Source: Lumbricus terrestris
Taxonomy: Eukaryota; Annelida; Clitellata; Crassiclitellata; Lumbricidae
Reading direction: 5' to 3'
Assembly: GCA_949752735.1 (NCBI GenBank)
Contig: OX457036.1
Location: forward strand, 17,512,433-17,576,432
Length of the DNA: 64,000 nucleotides
In this document: positions 22,263 through 32,610 of the stretch, piece by piece
Numbering within the stretch: position 1 is the stretch's first letter
Layout: each line of letters begins with the position of its first letter
Translations under genes and position numbers: made by a program
The notes under the pieces: model-generated
Databases searched by the model: none
Told to the model about the DNA's origin: nothing
The model's input: only the letters and a program-made list of their open reading frames with translations

Positions 22263-25200
22263 TTAAAGTGCACGAACCATCTGTTTCATGGCATTGTCCT
22301 GCACCATTTTCTTGTACGCATCTCCACTTGGATCCACGCTGGGAAGGGAGGAGGATCCTGTAGCAGCATTGGCAACTGAAATGGGAAGGGAGGTGAATTC
22401 CGCAGCGGAAGCTGCTCTGGGAAGGGATGTGTCTGCTACAGCACCAGTCGCAGAAGAGGATGCTGTGGCAGACGCAAAACTTGAATCTGGAACGAAAAAA
22501 CATATGAACAAATTGTCATTTTTCACTCGCATTAGTTGGAAATTAAATGTTTTATCTATCATTCGTTCATTCCGGGAATTTATTTACCACTTCTTCAAGA
22601 GACCTATTCAGAGCCACTCCCAGCCACAGCTAAAAATTAGGATTTGAGCAACTCATATAATTTGAGTGTCATCCAATGTACCATACAATAAGACTTGCCG
22701 TAATCTACTTTTAAAAAACAATTGAAGCTGCACTTGCTCTCGAGCCCATTACATTTACTCCGACATTTGACAATATGCATGTGTAAAGTATCCTAGAAGT
22801 GGTTTGCTACTGACGATGCTATGTAAATTGTCTGAATAACATTACATTACAATAAAACTGCATTTCCCGTTGTCATCCTTCTAACGTTAGAAGAGCATAA
22901 ATGACCTGAAGAACTTTCTAATGGTACCAACATAGCAACTGCCTAAGTGGAAGCACAGCATCATAGTGCAACTTAATCTCATCATATTAAAGACTATTAG
23001 CTGTTGGCAATGCATATTATGACCAGAGAATCATTTTCATGTCTGTATATGCAAAGCTCTATCTAAGTCTAATGTACTGGTAGGGTGCATGCAAGAAGGT
23101 GCACAACATTCATGCAATCATGCTCTCCCAGTGACTCCCAAACATACGATTGAACGTATACTATACAGTTTAAGGCAGTCTTATTAATGGCCACATCACG
23201 GACTCCTTCACAGCGAGTACAAAATCCAACATGAACTCTTAAAACACCAATTTCAATACAATTAAATGTAAAATGGCTTCAAATCCCATTCAGCTTTGCA
23301 ACAAGGTTATGTTTTTTGTATAAAAAGTAGCAACTAACTCAATGACTACATTTTCGTCAGTTTTCACGCTTTACGTAGCATAGACCAAATCAATTAAACT
23401 TAATTGATTAATCATGATTAAATCCAGGAAATTAATCCATTAAAATTATTTTAATCAGTACCAACTGTAATCAGAACATGGGTCACATTGAAGCATCTTA
23501 TTAGGGGTTTCTGGTGTAAGATTGCAGTTCCAACGACCTACCTGAATTCAGCAAGCGCCTCGTGCGTGCCCTCATTGTATGAAATTTCGGAACTTCGGAA
23601 ACCGAGTCAACCACAGGTTGAGGCACGACCTCAATTTTCTCCGGCTTATCAACAGATACTTTAGAACAGCAAGCTCCCATATCATCGTCATCCTTTATAC
23701 TGTCTGCATCAGATGACTTTCTGGAATAGCATAGATCTAGAGATGACACACTTCCACTTCTCCGCCTGCCTTTTTCATCTCCGGACGATGCGCTTGAATG
23801 CCTTCGAGAATCGCTGCTGTGTGGCGACGTGCTTCGCTTCCTTTCTTTACTCTTCGGCCTTCTCTTCTTTGTCGATTTTGATGCGGGCGATGGAATGGGA
23901 GGCAGAGAAGGAAGAGGTCCATCAGCCGTGTAGTAGATGACGTACTGAATGAGGGCACACCGCTTCTCGTAGATGACATACTGCGTGAAGTCACCAGATT
24001 TACCCTGATAATGAAAAACATGACAACAGCAGTACAGTCTCAGTTATCATCCTGCAATGCATGTATAGTCAGCCTCTGCTTCATCAAACACTGAAAGATG
24101 AAGAAAATATTCTTATTATTGTGAAAAATCTCTAATATGAGAACCCAATCCCAAGGATGGAAAATCTGTTGGACCAGTTGCAATCATGTCCAAAGCAATT
24201 CATTACCAGAACACCATTCTAATAACTGCACACTAACGCTGTGTCAGCGGCATACTGGAAAGCATGTCTGGAAAATGCATGATCATGGCATTGATACATT
24301 CAGTACACAGAGAAGATTCTTCAATCAGTGCAATAAAAAAGACTAATCTTAAGCTACGTGAAATTGTCTAGCTGTCAGTCCATAAGAGAGAAAAAAGAGA
24401 TTCAAATAAAAAAAACGCAATGTGAAAAAATACAAACAGGTTTCTGAATGCCTAAAACACTTTTTGAGGAAACTAAAAGTTAGAAACACGCATTTGAGAC
24501 ATTACACACCTTCACTGAGTCATAGAAGACATTCTTCCCATTGACTGTTGTTTTAACTGGTTCCCTAGTGAGACCAGGATCACTGGATCCAGGCGGATAA
24601 ACCTGCAAAAGATCAAAATTGTACAAGTCTTTAGAATACTATCACTTGGTAACCACATAAAATTATTGTGTTGCAGATTTAAAACGAGTCTTTAAGACTT
24701 TTTTACTTTAAGGTAAATATTGATATTGATAGCTTACGCAAGGAACCAGAAGAAAGGTAGTTCTTGGTTCTGCAAAATAGTCTATTTAAATAATTTCTTT
24801 CTGCGATTATCTAACAATTAAATGACACACGTCAAAGATCAACCGATGATAAGAGTGACTACTATGTATATATGTCGTAGAATTAAGCGTCTTTCCGAAG
24901 ACAAACAGAAGATAAAAGTCATATCTTTGATGTTGATGTCGATTACAAATGTCGCAGACGAAGATCAAGACAATCAGAAAATAATGTGAACACAAACTTT
25001 CTTTAACAATAACACTCATACAAAACCATAAGCTTTAATCAAAGAGCATTTACATTGAGTAATTAAAACAAACGTAAGTAGTTAAACCTCCAGAAAAAAC
25101 TCTAGATGGTGACTATAGAAATCATCATCCAGACCGGAAGCAAATACGTAACGATACAAAAACATAACAACTCCATACAGAAATGTCTGCATTGGTATCC

Positions 25201-28200
25201 TGTTCAAGAGACAACCTTTTTTTATCAGTTCATGTTTTTTGCATTACACCGGCACTACAGAAGCTATCAATTAACAATAATAAATAGTAAAAATAGCATA
25301 GAATTGACGTTTTCATTACCTTACAATCGCCGAGAATTACTTTGCATCGAACAATGAATGGATTCGGAGGCGATTTCTCTTCGGAATGGATTCGACAAAA
25401 TGCAGGATTATCGCTGAAAACGAAGAAGACAACTGTCAATCAAAGTCATTTCATCAATCAACATGCAGTAGGATCATTTGCCACGAAAAGCTTCACATGA
25501 GTGGGAAACCTCAAACGACAGGTTTGAGGTTTCCCATCGGTTCTTTTTTCATTCTCTACCTGATGACATTTGCGAAAAGCGACTGATTTCGTGAAAACAG
25601 GTCACACAAATATATATATATATATATATAATTACGTATATAAATATATAAATATATAAAATTCATTAAACAAAGCAAAATAACATAATTCATTAGAGTT
25701 ATGTATATATGTATCTACATTTATCAGGCTGGGCGCTCTCTTGTCTGTGTGAGCCTTGCCTCCCCCTTTCCACTTCCATAGGTCACTGCGCACTGCTGTC
25801 CATGGTGACCTATTGGTTCCTTTCACTCTCTGTGGTTGGTCCAACAACCTGGAATGGGGTTCCCCATGGGCGGAGTTTATCAGAGGCTAGGGGGCTAAGC
25901 CCCCCAAGAAACCCAGATTCATTTTTTACCGTGTAAATGGTATCTTTTCCCGGGCTTAGCCCCCACAAGAAGGCGAAGACTCATAAATTTGATCGGGGAA
26001 AATGGTTCTGTTCACGAACGCGAAACTTCCGAATAACTAAAAAAAGTCATCAACTTTTTGGCCCGAGAAAATATTTGTCGGTGCCGCTTGCTCTGGACAA
26101 AGTCTCAGCCCCAACAAAGCCCAAATTCTTCCCAAGTTCTTTTTTAGCCCCTCAAAAAACGGAAACCAAACTCCGCCCATGGGCTTCCCTTGACTATGCA
26201 GCACATCCCAAACTGTTCTCAATTTCACAAACTGTTGAAGACTGTTTTTTTCGCGTGAACTCGGTCGGGAGAGCCTCCGCGTAGCTATCTCGAAGGGGCG
26301 CTATATAAATTCTGATTGATTGATTTGTTTACATTATATTTCCATTTCACAACCTGCATAAAAAGAGTTGGTACACATGCCCACCTGAAATAAATACCAC
26401 GGCCAAAGTGACCGTAAGAGGAGAGTCGTTCATCAAGGCCTTCGTGGCAAATCCTTTCCAGGTTCTCACTTGTTCCATGGTAGAGATGTTGGATGTCAGC
26501 ATCGAATCCTATGATATTTTTAGAATGGAAAAGCAATCAAAAATAAGCAATAATCAATAGTAAATACAACAAATCAAATCAGCTCAAGCACAATCGCATG
26601 CAATAAACTAACAAATAATACGAGTCAAAAATGCGAATATATACAAACAAAATTAATATTCAGTAGTTATCTGTTGAAAGGCAAATTAGCAAAACTGGGC
26701 TATACAAGAAGAAAATGATACTAGAACGAATACCTGGACATTTTTCAATAAATTGTGTTTGGTTTGTCCAAGCTAATCCTGAAACATCTGAATTTACTTA
26801 TTCCTGAGTATACATGTTAAGCTGGCTTATTTTACAAAGTGATAATATAATCAGCAAAGGAAGTGAACTACATGTTTGTTTGTTTGTATGTGCACTTGTT
26901 ATATAGCGCCCATTCAAGTTCTCTCTACTCTAGGCGCTCCCGAATGCAGAGCGGACACTCCATCGGAGTTTCATGCCGAAGCGTTGAGCAATTGTGAGTG
27001 AAGGACTTGCCCAAGGTCCTTACGCGGCGAGGTGGATTCGAACCTCGAACTTCAAGGCTTCAAGGCAACGACGCCACTACATGCATACTATTTATCATCA
27101 TACTTATCATTTTTAACATGCGACTCAGTTACATAAAATTATCCATGATGCTTAGAAAACAAAAAAACCAATATGTACCCGTATTTCTTCCTTTTCTAAC
27201 AATTTTCTGTTCCTCATCGAATCTGTCTTTCAAGTGGGAATTGTGGATCTTTAGAATCTTCACCAGTTTCATTCCTCCGTTCTTCAGGGCTTTGGTCACC
27301 TCCCAGTAATCCCAGTCCGAGTTAAAGACTTCTTCGTAGCTGCCAAGAGAAAGCCACGTTCCGATAGTGGGGTCCGCAGGGGGGATGAAGATGGATGAAG
27401 TTGCGGCAGCGGCAGCTAAAGATGATGCTGCAGCAGATGCTACGAGTAATCAAGAAAATATAAAGTGCTACAAAACGTTTATGCAGCATATAAAATGCAG
27501 TATGAATTTATTGAAGGCTCATGAAGAAATTATGCAACTTATGGGCAGTTGTTCATGCCATTAGTCTCAGCAAAATATGACAGCATCATAACAAATCAAT
27601 TTTTGTTGATGACAACAGCCTTTGTTGTCTTAAGCTGTCATTAAACCATTGTTCCATTCATACATCTATGATAAGCTACTGCTGGTGCATTTTCTGAGCA
27701 TTTAATTACATCAATCTATGTAAATTTATACAAATCTTCGTGTATTAATAATATGCATGTATTGTATATATGAAAGAATACATTACACATGTAAGCGCAT
27801 TGTACAGTTTCTGTATTGTATTAATATATTTAGCTACACGTACTGAGTTATATGTATTTATACAGCACCTTCACAATTATGGTAAGGATCAATATAACAC
27901 TTAATGATGAGCTACATGTAAAGGTTTTCCAGTCACTTCTAGTCCACGCTCATCATTATGAAGGACAAGGATTTCTGCAGGTAAAAGTTGCTCAAAAAAC
28001 AGGACAAGAATCTTGAAATAAACCAATATATTTTCTCAATAAGCAAAATACACCAGAACCAAATGGGCGTAATTCTTTCTTGGTCAACAGTTTTTGCAAA
28101 CGGCTCCAAGTCATATTTACCACCTGTGCTCTCACAAAAAAAGGTTTAAAATAAAAGAGCAAATCAAAATTTAAAAATCAGGATATTAGATTTAATAAAA

Positions 28201-28357
28201 TAATTAATTAATTAGGCAAAATTTTATGTTGCGGCACAGTAAGGACTTTTATTAAACACAATTTTTATTCAAACCCTAATTACCCTATTTGCATAAAATA
28301 CGATCTACCTGCAGCCGCTGATGGTAGAGGCTTTGGATCGTTCACGCCTGATGCCAT
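22263..28357 (-). CDS. PARP-catalytic-domain ADP-ribosyltransferase, complete, seven exons
   Basis: Transfers ADP-ribose from NAD+ to protein (or RNA) targets, by family. Exons, 5' to 3' on the minus strand: 28357-28309, 27439-27179, 26508-26385, 25413-25320, 24602-24510, 24004-23542, 22486-22263. All junctions have GT..AG and compatible phases, giving 435 residues. Order: Ala/Ser-rich start, then the PARP domain from about residue 45 (DYWEVTKALKNGG, HLYHGTS, GRGIYFSDNPAFC, FIVRCKVILGDCKVYPPGS, FTQYVIYEKRC), ending near residue 235. The H and Y of the H-Y-E triad are present, but the position of the Glu holds Gln (TQYVIY), which argues for mono- rather than poly-ADP-ribosylation. A basic/Ser tail (KKRRPKSKERKRSTS) and a short Cys motif MGACCSK follow, then a Ser/Ala-rich end. 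No zinc finger, macro or WWE domain. The start codon follows GGCA; upstream is the divergent promoter region. Confidence 0.88.
25600..25700. repeat. TATATA-rich tract in PARP intron
   Basis: An AT dinucleotide run at 25612-25630 followed by TATAAATATA repeats; simple sequence in intron 3. Confidence 0.8.
25860..26187. mobile_element. MITE with CCATGGGCGGAGTTT inverted ends
   Basis: CCCATGGGCGGAGTTT at the left and AAACTCCGCCCATGGG at the right are inverted repeats around 300 bases that include two GGGGCTAAGCCCCC-type palindromes. I could not define a clear target duplication. It lies in intron 3 of the PARP gene. Confidence 0.7.
26255..26335 (+). repeat. SINE tail fragment (GCGCTATATAAAT)
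   Basis: GGGCGCTATATAAATTCTG followed by GATT repeats is the + strand tail of the tRNA-derived SINE. Similar tails end at about 31205, 34020 and 35365. Confidence 0.6.
26893..27080 (-). mobile_element. tRNA-derived SINE (family A), reverse
   Basis: Read on the minus strand it runs from GTAGTGGCGTCGTTGCC through the B box GAGGTTCGAATCCACC to GCGCCTAGAGTAGAG and GGGCGCTATATAAC. It lies in the PARP intron between exons 2 and 3, ending about 100 bases from the exon 2 donor. Confidence 0.8.
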
Positions 28358-28600
28358 TGCCTAATCTGGAAGAAAACTGTAGACATAATTCACATGACTT
28401 CATTGTACTTTAATGACTCATAACAATCCACAGTCCATTCACAACATAGGTCATCACTTGAATTTAAGAAAGCAGTGCATGATTTATGTTCTTGGCTCAG
28501 TGCGATTTAATATCTCGCATAGATTATTTGCAAATAACCTGATAGATCAAGTTTTGGAGCTCATCTTCCATTTCACCACCAAATACCCTATTACCATTAA

Positions 28601-28658
28601 CCTTTTACCGACCAATGTGTAGTAAAATCCTAGAGCTTCTAACAGCGCGGATTTTACC
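28601..28658 (+). mobile_element. 63-bp piggyBac-like micro-MITE, degraded copy 3
   Basis: TTAA at 28597-28600 is followed by CCTTTTACCGACCAATGTG, matching the left end of the other two copies; the right half has diverged (ATTTTACCG), so its end is approximate. Confidence 0.5.
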
Positions 28659-29639
28659 GTGCTAATACAAGACCACTTCCCATTATCGTGTCACTCTCCA
28701 GAGTCCATAGTTTAACCGAACAAATCCAATTGCTTACTCGACACTATTTAAAAGTAATCATTATTACCTCAGAATAGACACGTTCACTTTAAAACAAGAA
28801 TAATGCTGAGAACAGAAGTAAAATCCAATTTCAAGCTATTCACTTTCGGTATCGAATTCATATGATTGGCGATGTTGACCATTCAGTGGATTATATACTA
28901 CATCTAAATAGGAAAACTAAGAGTAACTACGCAAAATGTATAACTTTTACCAAAATAATGTAACGGCAATTCGTAATTACAGTTGACAAGAATATTATAT
29001 TCTAATAATAACGCGAGATAAAGTTACCTAAAATAGTCTCACAAAAAATACGTGCATGCTTGGCATAATTCAGCAGCAAATTGTTCTTCAACGGAAGTAC
29101 TCGATCGAGAGTAGCCTATATATTATTTTGTATAGGCCTAATCAGATTAAATTAAATTCATTTATTTATTGAACCCAGGATATAAATTTTTACAATAAAC
29201 AGTGCATCAATAGAACAAAGTAACAAATCAATAATTAAAACAGCAGATTTTAATATATAATAATATAACTATAATAATTATTTGTATAGGCCTACAGACA
29301 TTCTCGTTAACTGTTTCCAAAACTTGGGGTCTTGCATTCAAAACGTTCCTATAGAAGTAAGTAGGGCCTAAGTATATTCTTTAATATAACCGGTTGCAAA
29401 ACAGCACTCTGGTGAACAAGTATCACATATAAAAATTCACATATGACATCAAAAACTATCAACGCAACAAAGCAATTAGTATGTATAAAGCATTGTAAGT
29501 TACACCACAGTTGATTATTTATAGCCTACTGTGGTTACACTTGTTTTCTTTATCTGATTGTCTGCTCTTGGTAAACCTAACACCCGGTCATGGTAATGGT
29601 AGTGTAATTCGTATGGTCAGTTATATGTAACCATCAAAA

Positions 29640-29960
29640 ACTGGAAAGCTAGGTCCGCAAAGGTTTGCCAGTCACTCTGGTGACAGAGTAAAGCAGGGAG
29701 GTGATCTGACCGATGTCTCTGACGAGCGTAGACTCGGACCCGACCTGGGCTGATGAACCAAAGTCCTCCGTGCCCACCTTCTCGAGGTGCGGACTGTTAG
29801 TACCCTTCCTTAGGAGGGGGAACGAACGGGCACGGCAGGCAAAACCAGGGGAAGGCAATGGCAAACCACCCCTGTTAACATGCCAAGAAAATCGTCATGA
29901 GACACAACAACAATGGAGAATGTGTGTCAAGACGATCGCTAGAACTCTACGAGTTGACAG
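29640..29960. repeat. Unclassified dispersed-repeat-like block
   Basis: A sharply GC-richer segment contains GGGGAAGGCAATGGCAAACC and GCCAAGAAAATCGTCATGAG, a wording I associate with retroelement-related repeats in invertebrates, but I cannot assign a class. No intact reading frame. Confidence 0.4.
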
Positions 29961-30483
29961 CACAAGGTAACAAGGTAAGTTGCCTTGTTTTAAGGCCTAT
30001 AAATGGCTTTTGCTTTTTCCAGCACGTCGTTGGTACTTGTTGCTACTTCTCTTTAGTTTGTCAGCCCAGCTTGCGCCTATAAAGATTTAGCACCAGAAAA
30101 GGGCTGAAGCTCCTTCCATAAAACGTTTCAACTTTGGAAGTGCACGAAGTGACTTATTTACGCTAGCGCTACATGAACATCGGTTACTGTTGACTGAGTC
30201 ATAGCCATTGAGATGCATGATATATATAATATATACGCTAGAGAGAGTATGACGCATCTGCCCTGCAATCAGATTTGAAGTCAAAAATTACGTCACTCTG
30301 ATTCAAACGGCGAATTCTTATACCGCCTATGATTGGTCGGAGCCTTTAGACCTTATGATGTGATTGGTTGGAGCTAATTAGACCGACTTCAATATAGAGA
30401 CTTGATGCTCTCTCTAGTGATATATTCATTATATAGTACACCTCTATGGTCATAGCCGGAGAATTGCTTGCCTACATAACAAA

Positions 30484-30522
30484 GATGGCGTCTAGTGTGC
30501 GTGAATATTTTAGAATGTGGTA
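30484..30522 (+). promoter_or_regulatory. Upstream ORF in the TLCD-like leader
   Basis: AAGATGGCG opens a 12-codon frame (MASSVREYFRMW) ending TAA at 30520-30522, 32 bases before the main ATG. AAGATGGCG also matches the YY1-type initiator motif, so the site may mark the promoter instead of a translated uORF. Confidence 0.55.
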
Positions 30523-30554
30523 ATTATTGAATAGAATTGCCGAATATTTTCAAA

Positions 30555-32571
30555 ATGGCTGTTGTTTATGAAAATTACGAGCACCTGGAACCAATACCGT
30601 TCGTCTACGGTTTCGTATGGATCCTATCGTCAGTAATTCTTTTCCAAACTTTAAATGAATTTCTGAAGAGATCCTATCACGTTTCTAAAGCCACACCCGG
30701 CATCGAAGGAGACGCCAAAGCGGGCGTTAAAGACGGCGACGATTTATGGAAGTGGCGAAACTTGTTGATCTCATGGATTCACGCAGTTATCGTTGGCACT
30801 TGGGATCTTTCATGGTATGGGACAAGTTTTAAATCATAAGCATAATTTTATGGCTTAATGTTTCGTAGTTTTTTGCGGTTAATGTTACTGACGGCTCGGT
30901 AGCAAGTAAACAATATGGTCGTCACAGATAAGGGCAGAATAGAGCGGTCTCACTTACGGCGATAGATAGCCCCATGTTTCCGCGAAAGTAAGTAAGAATA
31001 CCCTGAAAAGGTATATTTTCATAAATGTTAATACGCTTAAATAAGCTAAAGAACACAACAAAATCGATTGACCTTAACACATTGGCCGCCAGCTATGAGA
31101 TATCTCGTGGTCAAAAAGCTTCCCGCAACGCTAGCTACAATATAAGTTTTTTATCTCGTAGTTAAAATACATAGCACTGAATCTGTGAGTGGCGCTATAT
31201 AAATGTTCAATTACAATTACAATAGCGATATACGCAAACATTGATGCATTTGCGGTTGAACTAAGGCAGAGGCGAGGTGTTGCGGAGTAAGGGTGTAGCG
31301 GGGTAGGGGCGTATTGAGAATGGGAGGTGGGTTTAGTGGGGTCAGGCCGGGGTAGGGTGCAGTGGGAAGGAATGAAAACAAAATAAAATGCTCATTTAGG
31401 CGTATTATTCTGCCTCTATCTGCGACGGCCATACTGTTTACGTGCTACTGAGCCATCGGTAACATCTACCATTTGTGGACTCTGTGATGAAACACTTCAG
31501 TATTTATCGAAGCAATTTTGAATCACAGACATTTTAAACAAGCTGGCTCTAGCAATTTAGCTTTTGAGTAGTTTAACTTAAGTTTTTGAATAAGTACGAG
31601 AGAAGCTATAATTTAGGATTTATCCTCCCGAAACATGCTCTAGTTTGAGTAGCTTTGTGGGACTGTTATTTGTCAATACGTGATTAAAAAAACTGAAAAA
31701 TTCCGTTGCTGTGTGATAATAACTTTCCTAATCCTTTCACATCTTTCATCCTTTTTGAAGGGTTGTTAAAATTATATGTTTTTTATAAAAGTCCAGACAC
31801 ATACAGAATAATTCTGACACATGTGCGTCTTACTCTTTGTTTTATTCTTGGTTCTTGGTTTTGTGCGTCCATTTTGAATCATGGCCTTTGTGAGATCACA
31901 CTTCTATTGTATTGTATCGTATTGTATTGTGTAATGACCAAAAGACTTTCAGAAGCGCTCCCAGTTCAATTGACTCCGATTGAAAAGGCAGAATTTGAGG
32001 CGAGAGAAAGATGAGGAAAGATTACCAAAGAGAAAGGTGGAGCGAATTGATGGAGGAAGTCCATTCCATAGAAAGAGACAGGTATAGATGCAGGTAAAGC
32101 ATCTGGATTGAACCCTGGCAGTCATGATGCATGGAACAAAGAGGTCAAGCCGATCAGAGGATCTAATAGTATGCAGCGAACTGGCAGAGAGGGGACAAAA
32201 GTATTCTGTACGTCAGTGTATTTGCCATGTTAACGGAACCTTATACTATATAACTATACTATTTTAGGATTTGTAAATCGCCTCTCACAGTACATTCTAA
32301 TCAGAGGGCACTCTCAGTGCGAAGATCCCCTGGGAAAAAGTTTTAAGGAAACGTGCAGAAACAGTGGTGCTTCCAGATAAAGATCTGAGTACGAATATTA
32401 TTATAGTGGATGCCATTCCACAGCAACGGGCTGACAGAAGCAAAGGAACGATGCTGGGCTGTAGCAGTTCGAGACCGTGGTACAAGGCGGTCATGACAGT
32501 TTACCCATTTGTACCACTGTACACGAGTGTCTAAATTATTTGCTTGCATGTATTATGGTGATCAATAAAAG

Positions 32572-32610
<39 letters not shown>

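Larger units (their letters stand above)
28358..30483. other. Divergent intergenic region (PARP / TLCD-like)
   Basis: The two genes point away from each other across 2.1 kb. It holds a third copy of the 63-bp element (28601), two TAGGCCTA palindromes (29133, 29287), an A/T-rich stretch, and a GC-richer repeat-like block (29640-29960). No TATA box with clear context was identified. The uORF ATG at 30484 marks the likely TLCD-like leader. Confidence 0.55.

Noticed and set aside
29713..29970. 85-codon frame in the GC-richer block
   Set aside because: Lies in a repeat-like block and shows no known protein; better explained as retroelement debris.
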